A DNA stretch of 64,000 bases, taken from NCBI RefSeq assembly GCF_040932435.1, contig NZ_JBFQGA010000001.1:186001-250000 (forward strand), in the 5' to 3' direction. This document shows positions 42,150-49,865 of the stretch, in pieces. Below the pieces are notes generated by a model, which saw nothing but the letters and a program-made list of their open reading frames with translations, was not told the DNA's origin and searched no databases. The position numbers and the translations under genes were made by a program. This DNA is from Kluyvera sp040932435 (GTDB lineage Bacteria > Pseudomonadota > Gammaproteobacteria > Enterobacterales > Enterobacteriaceae). The stretch's first letter is position 1, and the number at the start of each line of letters is the position of its first letter.

Positions 42150-43418
42150 ATGGAAAAAATATCGTCTCAAAACAGACTGGAATATTATAAAATAAGCTCT
42201 TTCATATTTTTATACTTCTTTACTTGGTCGGCCAGTATTGGCTTGTTTGCCATCTGGTTAGGGCAGAAAGCGGAATTGAGCGGCGCGGTAATTGGTACTG
42301 TATTTGCGGTAAACGGTATATTCTCGGTTGTCTTAAAACCGATTTATGGCTATATCCTCGATAAAATAGGCATGAGCAAATATTTGCTCTATTTTGTAGT
42401 GGTGATGTCGGCTCTGATGGCACCCTTCTTTATTTATGTCTATCAGCCGCTGCTGCTGTCCCACACCACGGTGGGGATTGTGGTCGGGGCAATTTACTTG
42501 AGTTTTGCTTGGTATGCGGGCGTGGCGGCCTGTGAGTCTTATGCCGATCGCTACAGCCGCCTAAACAGCATGGAATTCGGCCAGATTCGTATGTGGGGTT
42601 CGCTCGGCTGGGCGGTCGCTTCATCCTTCTCCGGCCTGCTGTTTAATATCTCTCCGGCCTATAACTTTATTCTCGGTAGCGTGGCGTCACTTGTGATGCT
42701 GGCGGTACTGATAAGCCTGAAGGTTGATACTCAGACCCGCAATGCCGACGCGGTTATCTCCAAAGATAAGATTGTCTTGAAAGACGTTTTTGATCTGCTG
42801 AAAAGCGGTAAATTCTGGGCCTTCTGCCTGTACGTGGCGGGGGTGGCGTGGATGATGTTTGTTGCGGAGCAACAGTTCTCCCGCTATTTCGTGACGTTCT
42901 TTAGCGATGTTCATGAGGGCAATACGGTATTTGGCCTGCTGGGGACGGTACAGTCTGGCACCGAATTCGTGATGTATATCTTCATGCCGATGTTCGTTAA
43001 CTATATTGGCGCAAAACGCGGCCTGTTGATTGTTGGTGTTTTAGTTGGCGCTCGCTTGGTTATTTCCGGGCTGTGCGATTCTCACCTGCTTATTTCAGTT
43101 ATCAAACCGTTGTATGGTTTGGAAATCTGTTTGTTGCTGGTGTCGGTATTTAAATATATCGCTGAGCATTTTGATAAGCGCGTCAACGCAACCATGTATT
43201 TATTGGGTTATCAGGCCATGCTTTATATCGGTAACGTCGTTGTCTCTTCACCCGCCGGTTTATTATACGACCGAATTGGCTTTGAAAAGACCTATATGAT
43301 CATGGGCGGTATTGCGCTGTTCTTCACGCTTATCTCCGCTTTCACGCTATCCGCTTGTCAACGCCAGAATCATCGCCAGCCTGCGCTGGATGTGGCTGAA
43401 AACGGTATTTCTAAATAA
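42150..43418 (+). CDS. MFS oligosaccharide:H+ symporter (LacY/RafB-like)
   Basis: Inner-membrane transporter of 422 aa with 12 predicted helices. It resembles the LacY/CscB/RafB group and the rhamnogalacturonide transporters: FFTWSASIGLFAIWLGQKAELSG cut into two segments at the start, the loop motif KPIYGYILDKIGMSKYLLYF, and FGQIRMWGSLGWAVASSFSG in the fifth helix. GAGG lies 5 bases before the ATG at 42150. The central loop (LKVDTQTRNADAVISKDKIV) is short. Its substrate is probably the di- or oligosaccharide cut by the GH88 enzyme. Confidence 0.88.
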   Translation: MEKISSQNRLEYYKISSFIFLYFFTWSASIGLFAIWLGQKAELSGAVIGTVFAVNGIFSVVLKPIYGYILDKIGMSKYLLYFVVVMSALMAPFFIYVYQPLLLSHTTVGIVVGAIYLSFAWYAGVAACESYADRYSRLNSMEFGQIRMWGSLGWAVASSFSGLLFNISPAYNFILGSVASLVMLAVLISLKVDTQTRNADAVISKDKIVLKDVFDLLKSGKFWAFCLYVAGVAWMMFVAEQQFSRYFVTFFSDVHEGNTVFGLLGTVQSGTEFVMYIFMPMFVNYIGAKRGLLIVGVLVGARLVISGLCDSHLLISVIKPLYGLEICLLLVSVFKYIAEHFDKRVNATMYLLGYQAMLYIGNVVVSSPAGLLYDRIGFEKTYMIMGGIALFFTLISAFTLSACQRQNHRQPALDVAENGISK

Positions 43419-43443
43419 GCTCGACTGAATGAAGGAACCGAAA

Positions 43444-44634
43444 ATGTTAACTCGTATCGCTCTGGAAAAACTGCGCGAATACCCTGGGGCACCCGTTAAT
43501 CTCCAAGCGTTTAACGATGAACTGTGCTCGGCGCGTAGCCATGTCCTTAAGCTGATTAGCCGTCATATAACGGATTTCGGTGATAAATTCCCAGGCGAAG
43601 CCTGCGTAGAGGGCATCTACCCGTTAACGGAAAATGTGGAATGGACCACCAGTTTTTGGACCGGTCAGCTGTGGCTGGCGTGGGAAATGACCGGAGAGGA
43701 AAAGTACCGCGAGTTGGCCGAAAAACACGTGCGTTCTTTTGGCCTGCGTATCGCCGGGCGTCAGGATACCAACACCCACGATCTGGGCTTTTTATATACG
43801 CTCTCCTGCGTGGCGGCATGGCGTTTGACCGGTAACCGCGAGGCGCGAGGTTTTTCATTGCAGGCGGCGGAAGCGCTGTTAGAACGCTTCCACCGTAAAG
43901 CCGAGATTATCCAAGCTTGGGGCGTACTGACCGATCCGGAGCAGGCGGGCCGCATGATTATCGACTGCACCATGAACCTGCCGCTGCTGTACTGGGCGAC
44001 CGAGCAGACAGGCGATCCGCGCTTTGCCGACGCCGCCCGCGCCCACGTGCGTCAGTCGGCAAAATACCTGGTGCGCGACGATGCTTCAACCTGGCACACC
44101 TACTATATGGATGTGCAAACCGGCGCACCGCGATTTGGCAAGACGCAGCAGGGTTACGCCGATGACTCGTGCTGGTCGCGGGGACAGGCGTGGGGGATTT
44201 ATGGCTTTATGCTGAGCTTCCTTTACACCGGCGATAAAGAACTCATTGGCCTATCGAAAAAACTGGCGAATTACTTCCTGAACCGCCTGCCGGAAGATGC
44301 CATCTGCCATTGGGATTTAGCGCTGGTCGGTACCGACGCGCTACGTGATTCGTCGTCGGCGGCGATTGCGGTCTGTGGCCTGCTGGAACTGGTGAAGTAT
44401 TTGCCGATCACCGATCCGGATCGTGAACGTTATCAGCAGTGGGCGATGGCCATGATGTCATCGCTATCAAAACGCTACTTAGTCGGCGTGGATGAGCCGG
44501 GAACCGGCGTACTGAAACACTCGGTTTATCACTTCGCCAGCGATAAAGGCGTGGATGAGTGCTGCAGCTGGGGAGATTACTTCTATGTGGAAGCGCTGGT
44601 GCGCATGACGCAGAGCTGGAAGCCGTACTGGTAA
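43444..44634 (+). CDS. GH88 unsaturated glucuronyl hydrolase
   Basis: Protein of 396 aa. It hydrates the 4,5-unsaturated glucuronyl residue left by polysaccharide lyases, which then releases the next sugar. (alpha/alpha)6-barrel features: TTSFWTGQLWLAWEMTG, THDLGFLYTL with Asp113, MIIDCTMNLPLLYWA with Asp174, and QGYADDSCWSRGQAWGIYGF. The 61-residue spacing of the two Asp equals that of the catalytic pair Asp88 and Asp149 of the Bacillus enzyme. No signal peptide, so it acts in the cytoplasm after uptake. I take the ATG at 43444 with AAGGA 7 bases upstream. The GH88 motifs suit glycosaminoglycan- or gellan-type disaccharides better than the GH105 rhamnogalacturonyl type. Last gene of the operon. 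Confidence 0.9.
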   Translation: MLTRIALEKLREYPGAPVNLQAFNDELCSARSHVLKLISRHITDFGDKFPGEACVEGIYPLTENVEWTTSFWTGQLWLAWEMTGEEKYRELAEKHVRSFGLRIAGRQDTNTHDLGFLYTLSCVAAWRLTGNREARGFSLQAAEALLERFHRKAEIIQAWGVLTDPEQAGRMIIDCTMNLPLLYWATEQTGDPRFADAARAHVRQSAKYLVRDDASTWHTYYMDVQTGAPRFGKTQQGYADDSCWSRGQAWGIYGFMLSFLYTGDKELIGLSKKLANYFLNRLPEDAICHWDLALVGTDALRDSSSAAIAVCGLLELVKYLPITDPDRERYQQWAMAMMSSLSKRYLVGVDEPGTGVLKHSVYHFASDKGVDECCSWGDYFYVEALVRMTQSWKPYW

Positions 44635-44640
44635 TCTTGT

Positions 44641-44667
44641 CACCCTCTCCCAAACGGGGAGAGGGTG
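44641..44667. repeat. Short palindromic repeat at the end of the GH88 operon
   Basis: CACCCTCTCCC and GGGGAGAGGGTG arms around AAAC, directly after the GH88 stop. A truncated relative of the repeat at 24727-24775. It may end both converging transcripts. Confidence 0.65.
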
Positions 44668-44686
44668 GTATTACGCGAGTCTAAGA

Positions 44687-45127
44687 TCAGGCTTTTGGAA
44701 TACGCAACGTCTGGCCGGGATAGATTTTATCCGGGCTGGACAGCATAGGGCGGTTAGCTTCGAAGATTTTGTTGTACAGATTGGCGTTACCGTAAACCGT
44801 TTTGGAAATGGCACTGAGCGTATCGCCAGATTTTACCGTGTAATAGGTCGCTTCATCGTGGGCGTCGGTGGTTGTGATATTGTTTTCAACCTCGCTAACT
44901 CCAGCGATATTGCCCACCGCCACCTGAATTTTTTCTTTCTCTTCCTGCGTCAGCCCATCGCCAGTCACGCTGGCTTTGCCATCGGTGATACTGACCTGCA
45001 CTTTATCCGCGCCGGGAATATTCAGTTTCTTGAGATGCTCGGCGGCCTTGTCGCCCTGTCCTTTATGGTCAGTCAGACTGTCCCAGAGTTTTTCACCGGC
45101 TTCTTTTACAAAGTTAAAAATACCCAT
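44687..45127 (-). CDS. kbp: potassium-binding protein Kbp (YgaU), BON and LysM domains
   Basis: Cytoplasmic protein of 146 aa (E. coli 149). It starts MGIFNFVKEAGEKLWDSL. BON domain at about 25-88 (VQVSITDGKASVTGDGL, VAVGNIAGVSEVENNI), LysM domain at about 95-144 (YYTVKSGDTLSAISKTVYGN, NRPMLSSPDKIYPGQTLRIP). E. coli Kbp binds K+ with high affinity. GGAGAATGGA precedes the ATG. In E. coli the gene is at a different locus, so its place next to ygiN is unusual. Confidence 0.93.
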   Translation of the reverse strand: MGIFNFVKEAGEKLWDSLTDHKGQGDKAAEHLKKLNIPGADKVQVSITDGKASVTGDGLTQEEKEKIQVAVGNIAGVSEVENNITTTDAHDEATYYTVKSGDTLSAISKTVYGNANLYNKIFEANRPMLSSPDKIYPGQTLRIPKA

Positions 45128-45226
45128 TCCATTCTCCTGTTGAACATGAAGACTGAATAAGCATAGCAGGTGAGGGAGAGTGCGGTGATGAGCCCCTCAG
45201 CGCAAAGGCGAGGGGCGGGGAGAAGA

Positions 45227-45541
45227 TTAAACGCCTGGCTGTAAAATACGAATAGTGGTGTCTAAAACATCGCCTTTCACCGCTTCGCCCCACGCTTTCA
45301 TGTGCGGGGTTTGCAGGTGTGCTTCTAGGTGCGCAACGCTTTCCCACACTTCTACCATAACGATAGAGTCAGGAGCGGTGGTCTGGAAGCTCACGTCAGC
45401 CGCGTGATCGACCAGCGGCGCGTAACCGTGGCAGCCGTCTTCTTGCAGTACGGTTGGGATGATTTTTGTAAACTGTTCCAGTACCGCCTGACGGTGGTGT
45501 TGCCCTGGACGAGTACGGATTTCAGCAATAACTGTCAACAT
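45227..45541 (-). CDS. ygiN: quinol monooxygenase YgiN
   Basis: ABM-domain ferredoxin-like protein of 104 aa, as in E. coli. Starts MLTVIAEIRTRPGQHHRQAVLE cut short of the full stretch; PDSIVMVEVWESVAHLEAHL is the central motif. With MdaB it is proposed to form a menaquinol/quinol redox cycle. mdaB is 30 bases upstream, so they form an operon. Confidence 0.95.
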   Translation of the reverse strand: MLTVIAEIRTRPGQHHRQAVLEQFTKIIPTVLQEDGCHGYAPLVDHAADVSFQTTAPDSIVMVEVWESVAHLEAHLQTPHMKAWGEAVKGDVLDTTIRILQPGV

Positions 45542-45571
45542 GATTAACTCCTTCTAATTCCAGCGTCCCAG

Positions 45572-46153
45572 TTAAGCAAAAATCTTCGCAAGATGCTCGC
45601 GGTATTCTGCAACATAGCGTGGAACGTCTGGCATTTTAATCACGTCGTTGGTGATAAAGGTCGGCAGCGCTTCCATCCCCAGGAACTGGTTGGCTTTATG
45701 GAACGGCAGATAAACACCGTCAACGCCGACGCCATGGAAGAACTGATCTTTATCGGTAAAGGCTTCCATCGGGGCGTTCCAGGTCAGAGACAGCATGTAG
45801 GTTTTACCCTGAATCAAACCGCCGGAACCATATTTTTTGCTGGCATCAGAACGGGTACGACCATCGCTGGCGTACAGAGAACCGTGACCTTCGGTGAAGA
45901 CGTCATCGATATATTTTTTCACCGTCCACGGTGCGCCCATCCACCAACCCGGCATCTGCCAGATAACGGTATCGGCCCACAGGAAGTTTTGAACTTCCGC
46001 TTTGACGTCATAGTCGCCATCGGCGCGAACGACCTTAACATCATGCCCGAGGTCGCGCAGATAGGTCTCCGCGACTTCAGTCATGGTGTCGTTGAGTTGA
46101 CCGTTGGAGTGGCCGAATTTTTTTGCGCCGTTAACAATCAGAATGTTGCTCAT
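45572..46153 (-). CDS. mdaB: NAD(P)H:quinone oxidoreductase MdaB
   Basis: Flavodoxin-like FAD enzyme of 193 aa, equal to E. coli MdaB. INGAKKFGHSNGQLN-type VNGAKKFGHSNGQLND at the N-terminus, WQMPGWWMGAPWTVKKYIDD (about 65-85) and LTWNAPMEAFTDKDQFFHG. Two-electron quinone reduction protects from quinone stress. Upstream of ygiN; ygiZ of E. coli between this gene and qseC is missing. Confidence 0.95.
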   Translation of the reverse strand: MSNILIVNGAKKFGHSNGQLNDTMTEVAETYLRDLGHDVKVVRADGDYDVKAEVQNFLWADTVIWQMPGWWMGAPWTVKKYIDDVFTEGHGSLYASDGRTRSDASKKYGSGGLIQGKTYMLSLTWNAPMEAFTDKDQFFHGVGVDGVYLPFHKANQFLGMEALPTFITNDVIKMPDVPRYVAEYREHLAKIFA

Positions 46154-46259
46154 TATTTGTCCTCAAGAAAATGCGTTTGTCAGCCATGATACTCGGCCCA
46201 GCAAAGTGGTTAAATGTACAAAATGTGCAAAGTCTTTTGCTGTAAACGCAATAATTTAA

Positions 46260-47609
46260 CTACCAGCGAATCATGACCTGGAAGCCGCCACCCGGCGCAT
46301 TACTGAAAGCAACCGACATCTGGTGCAGCGCGGCGATGCGCTGCACGATAGATAACCCAAGCCCGCTGCCGGTTTCATCTTGCCCGGGAGGGCGATAAAA
46401 ACGCTCGCCGATGCGTTCCAGCGCCTGCGGACTTATCCCCGGCCCGTTATCGCGCACGCTAAAACCGTTGCGTTCAAGGGTAACGTCTACCACGCTGCCA
46501 GCGGGGCTATAGCGCACGGCGTTGTCCAACAGATTGCGCACCAGCAGGCTCAATAGCAGCGGCTGAGCGACTCGGCTGACCTGCTGGGCGTGTAGGTGCA
46601 AGCGGATCTCAATATTGGCTTTTTGTGCCGAGTGGTAGATATCCATCACTGAAGATTGCAGCAGATCGTCGAGGCTGACTGACTGCACATCGGCCAGTTG
46701 CTCCAACGAGTCGAGACGGGAGAGGGTCAGCAATTGCTCTACCAGCCGGGTTGCACGATCGATACCGGCATGCAACTGGCTCAGTGCCTTGCTCTGGCTT
46801 TGCGGATCGTCTTGTGACATTTGCGCCACTTCGGCCTGCACTCGCAGCGCGGTCAGCGGGCTGCGCAGCTCATGGGCCGCGTCGGAAGTGAAGCGGCGTT
46901 CGCGGGACATCATGTCATGGGTGCGGCGAAATAGCTGGTTCAGGGCGTCGAGCAGCGGGCGTACCTCGCTTGGCACGCCGTCGGTGGCGAGCGGACAGCC
47001 AGAGTCCGGATCGCGCTGGCGCAGGGTGCGGGTTAGTTTTTTCAACGGCGCCAGCTCGCGGCTTAACAGCAATATCAGCAGCAAAAACATCACCGGTAGG
47101 GCAATAAGCCACGGCGTGAGCTGGCCGGTGATGATATCGAGCGCCATCTCCCGGCGGTAGTCCCACTCCTGGCCGACCACGATGCGGTATTTCTTATCGG
47201 CGGTGGTGAGCCAGAGGAAACGCCAGCCGTCGTCATCGTTGCTCAGATGACCGTCGTCAAAACCTTCACGACGATAATGGTAGGGAATATAGGGACCGTT
47301 CTCGCCATCATGCAGCACCATTTTGCCATCGACGGTATAAATGGCGAAGGCCAGCGCGTCATCATCTAGGTGACCATGCTTGACCTTTTTCGGTGCGCGG
47401 ATCCACTGTCGCGATGTCGGCAGGTCGGCGAAATCCATCGCGCTGATGCGTTTTGCAAAGAGCATTTGCTGGGTGTCGAATAGCTTATCGAGCTTATGGG
47501 TCGTCTGCTTCCAGGCAATGACGCTGGCAAAGCACCACGCTACGGCGGCGAGCAGCATAAACAGAAGCGTCAGGCGAAAGCGCAGACTCAGGCGGCGGAG
47601 CAGATTCAT
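46260..47609 (-). CDS. qseC: sensor histidine kinase QseC
   Basis: Protein of 449 aa (E. coli 449). First transmembrane helix at about 12-30, periplasmic sensor to about 155, second helix WLIALPVMFLLLILLLSREL. HAMP-like linker, HisKA with phospho-acceptor in SDAAHELRSPLTALRVQAEV (His about 246), and an HATPase domain (LLVRNLLDNAVRY, DNGPGISPQALERIGERFY, GSGLGLSIVQRIAAL). Reported to sense AI-3 and catecholamines. The start overlaps qseB by 4 bases. Confidence 0.96.
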   Translation of the reverse strand: MNLLRRLSLRFRLTLLFMLLAAVAWCFASVIAWKQTTHKLDKLFDTQQMLFAKRISAMDFADLPTSRQWIRAPKKVKHGHLDDDALAFAIYTVDGKMVLHDGENGPYIPYHYRREGFDDGHLSNDDDGWRFLWLTTADKKYRIVVGQEWDYRREMALDIITGQLTPWLIALPVMFLLLILLLSRELAPLKKLTRTLRQRDPDSGCPLATDGVPSEVRPLLDALNQLFRRTHDMMSRERRFTSDAAHELRSPLTALRVQAEVAQMSQDDPQSQSKALSQLHAGIDRATRLVEQLLTLSRLDSLEQLADVQSVSLDDLLQSSVMDIYHSAQKANIEIRLHLHAQQVSRVAQPLLLSLLVRNLLDNAVRYSPAGSVVDVTLERNGFSVRDNGPGISPQALERIGERFYRPPGQDETGSGLGLSIVQRIAALHQMSVAFSNAPGGGFQVMIRW

Positions 47610-48265
47610 TGGTCACCTAGGGTATAACCGATACCGTGAACGGTGCGGATAAAATGGCTGCCGAGCTTACGGCGCAGATGGTGGACGTGGACTTCGATGG
47701 CGTTGCTACTGACCTCTTCATCCCAGCTATAGAGCTTCTCTTCTATCAGTTTACGCGGCAATACGCGTCCGGCGTTGCGTAACAAAAGTTCCAGCAGCGC
47801 GAACTCTTTCGGTTTAAGCATCAACGGAGCACCGCTGAGGCTGGCCACCAGTTTACCAGGATCAAGCTCGACCTCGCCGTGGCGCAGAATGCTGCTGGTT
47901 TGCCCGTGCGCACGGCGAATCAATGCTTCCAACCGTGCGGCGACTTCAATCAGGGCGAACGGTTTACACAGGTAGTCGTCGGCGCCGAGGCGCAGCCCTT
48001 CCACGCGCTGGCTCAGTGCGTCGCGTGCGGTCAGGATCAGCACCGGTTCGCGGTGGGACTTTTCGCGCCACTCGCGCAAAATATCCAGCCCGTCGATGCC
48101 GGGTAGGGTGAGATCGAGGATCACCGCATCGTACGGGGCGCTATAGAGCGCAATTTTTCCCTCTTCACCACGGGTAAACCAGTCGATGCTAAAACCCATT
48201 TTACCGAGCCCGGTTTTGATGCCATCGCCAATGAGTTTGTCATCTTCCACCAATAAAATACGCAT
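47606..48265 (-). CDS. qseB: response regulator QseB
   Basis: OmpR-type regulator of 219 aa. Receiver domain with the acidic pocket LLVEDDKLIG and phospho-acceptor Asp51 in DAVILDLTLPGIDG; C-terminal winged helix (KEFALLELLLRNAGRVLPRK, SSNAIEVHVHHLRRKLGS). I take the ATG at 48265, after GGAGCGGCAA, matching E. coli. Controls flagellar and metabolic genes and its own operon. A PmrA/QseB-type box lies between it and divergent ygiW. Confidence 0.96.
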   Translation of the reverse strand: MRILLVEDDKLIGDGIKTGLGKMGFSIDWFTRGEEGKIALYSAPYDAVILDLTLPGIDGLDILREWREKSHREPVLILTARDALSQRVEGLRLGADDYLCKPFALIEVAARLEALIRRAHGQTSSILRHGEVELDPGKLVASLSGAPLMLKPKEFALLELLLRNAGRVLPRKLIEEKLYSWDEEVSSNAIEVHVHHLRRKLGSHFIRTVHGIGYTLGDQ

Positions 48266-48349
48266 TTGCCGCTCCTTGCCCGCTACCGTATAGATCAAGT
48301 AAACCGCGCCTTTACGCGCGCTGTACAGCAAAAATAAATATTTTTTCCC

Positions 48350-48366
48350 CTTAAGAAGTTGTTAAG
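48350..48366 (+). promoter_or_regulatory. PmrA(BasR)/QseB-type direct-repeat box between qseB and ygiW
   Basis: CTTAAG-N5-GTTAAG fits the PmrA box YTTAAK-N5-YTTAAK at 11 of 12 positions. It is 49 bases before ygiW and 85 before qseB. Cross-talk of BasRS with qseBC is known in E. coli, so either regulator could use it. Confidence 0.6.
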
Positions 48367-48414
48367 AATTACCCTGTGAAATAGGCATCAGAAACCAAAA
48401 AGGGAGAACATATC

Positions 48415-48813
48415 ATGAAGAAACTTGCTGTCATCGCCGCGATTTTTGCACTGGCCTCGGCCCCCGCTTTTGCCGCTAATCAGGGCGGTTTTTCCGGCCC
48501 AACGAGCACCACTACGACCTCACAAGCCGGTGGCTTTGTTGGACCTAACGGCACGGTAACCACGTCGGCGAACGCGAAATCAATGCGTGACGACACTTGG
48601 GTGACTCTGCGCGGTAACATCATCGAGCGCATCTCTGATGATCTGTATATTTTTAAAGATGCGAGCGGCACGGTAAATGTGGATATCGACCACAAACGCT
48701 GGAACGGCCAGACCATCACTCCGCAGGATGTAGTTGAAATTCAAGGTGAAGTTGACAAAGACTGGAACTCTGTCGAAATTGACGTGAAGCAGATTCGCAA
48801 AGTGAATCCATAA
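48415..48813 (+). CDS. ygiW: periplasmic BOF/OB-fold stress protein YgiW (VisP family)
   Basis: Protein of 132 aa. Signal peptide at 1-20 (KKLAVIAAIFALASAPAFA-A), then Gly/Thr-rich FSGPTSTTTTSQAGGF and the DUF388 OB-fold (DDTWVTLRGNIIERISDDLY, YIFKDASGTVNVDIDHKRW, VEIQGEVDKDWNSVEIDV). The Salmonella relative VisP helps stress survival and is controlled by QseC. GGGAGAACATATC precedes the ATG. Divergent from qseBC. Confidence 0.94.
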   Translation: MKKLAVIAAIFALASAPAFAANQGGFSGPTSTTTTSQAGGFVGPNGTVTTSANAKSMRDDTWVTLRGNIIERISDDLYIFKDASGTVNVDIDHKRWNGQTITPQDVVEIQGEVDKDWNSVEIDVKQIRKVNP

Positions 48814-48888
48814 ATCCTCCGGTAATGCGCAAGATCGGTCAGGATTCCCGATGGTCCGGTGGGCAGAATGTCCCACAAGGAGGCCGTG

Positions 48889-49755
48889 ATGAATGACCCA
48901 TTGAGCGTGACCTATTCCGCACGTCTGCGGCGCGTGTGTGAATATATTGAGCGCCATCTGGATGAACCCCTCTCGCTTGAGATATTAAGCCGGATGGCGC
49001 ACAGCTCGCCGTTTCATTTTCACCGGCAGTTTACCGCCTGGAGCGGTCTACCGCTGTATCGCTATATCCAGTGGTTGCGTTTACGCCGGGCATCTTGGCG
49101 GCTGGCGTTCAACCCACGGGATAAGGTTATCGATATTGCGCTGGATGCCGGATTTCAAAACCCTGAGTCGTTCACACGTGCTTTCAAAACCGCGTTTGGT
49201 CAAAGCCCGCGCCAGTTCCGAAAAAGAGCAGACTGGGCGGCTTGGCATCAACGTGTACCTAAACTGGTTTTACAGGAGCAGCACGTAATGGATGTGAAAA
49301 TTGTTTCGTTTCCTCACACGCAGGTGGCGATGTTGAGCCATCTGGGGGCGCCCGATAGAGTGAATGAGAGCGCAGCAAAATTTATAGAATGGCGGCGAAC
49401 GACGGGGCTGTCGCCGGTGGCAAGCAGTCAGACGTTTGGTATTGCCTGGCACGATCCCGACACGACGCCGCCGGAAACCTTCCGTTTTGATATTTGCGGC
49501 AGCGTAGAACGGCCGATTCCGCACAATGATGTCGGCGTCATCAACGGTGAAATCCCCGCCGGTCGCTGCGCGGTAGTCCGCCATCATGGTTCGCTGGATT
49601 CCCTCTCCGACAGCGTTTGGTATTTATTCCGTGAATGGCTACCGACCAGCGGCGAAACGACACGGGATTTCCCGGTCTTTTTCCTGTACCGCAATTTTGT
49701 TCATGAAGTCGCGGAACATGAACTGGAAACGGATATCTTTCTGCCGCTGCGTTAA
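48889..49755 (+). CDS. ygiV: AraC-family regulator with GyrI-like ligand-binding domain (full-length YgiV homologue)
   Basis: Protein of 288 aa. N-terminal AraC DNA-binding domain at about 5-105 (LSLEILSRMAHSSPFHFHR, VIDIALDAGFQNPESFTRAF) and C-terminal GyrI-like/SOUL domain at about 130-288 (FIEWRRTTGLSPVASSQTFG, FRFDICGSVERPIPHNDVG). E. coli YgiV in the same neighbourhood consists only of the GyrI part (about 160 aa); here the MDVKIVSFPHTQVAML segment starts that part. AAGGAGG precedes the ATG at 48889. Likely a drug- or aromatic-ligand-responsive activator of the Rob/SoxS type. Confidence 0.9.
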   Translation: MNDPLSVTYSARLRRVCEYIERHLDEPLSLEILSRMAHSSPFHFHRQFTAWSGLPLYRYIQWLRLRRASWRLAFNPRDKVIDIALDAGFQNPESFTRAFKTAFGQSPRQFRKRADWAAWHQRVPKLVLQEQHVMDVKIVSFPHTQVAMLSHLGAPDRVNESAAKFIEWRRTTGLSPVASSQTFGIAWHDPDTTPPETFRFDICGSVERPIPHNDVGVINGEIPAGRCAVVRHHGSLDSLSDSVWYLFREWLPTSGETTRDFPVFFLYRNFVHEVAEHELETDIFLPLR

Positions 49756-49865
49756 CCATCCTGCAACCTATCTCACGGCCTGTGACTCAGAACGTGAGAT
49801 AGGTTATTATCTGCGGCAATATTGCCGTCCGTACGGTCAGCATGCAGATTGAGGATCCCCAGTTA

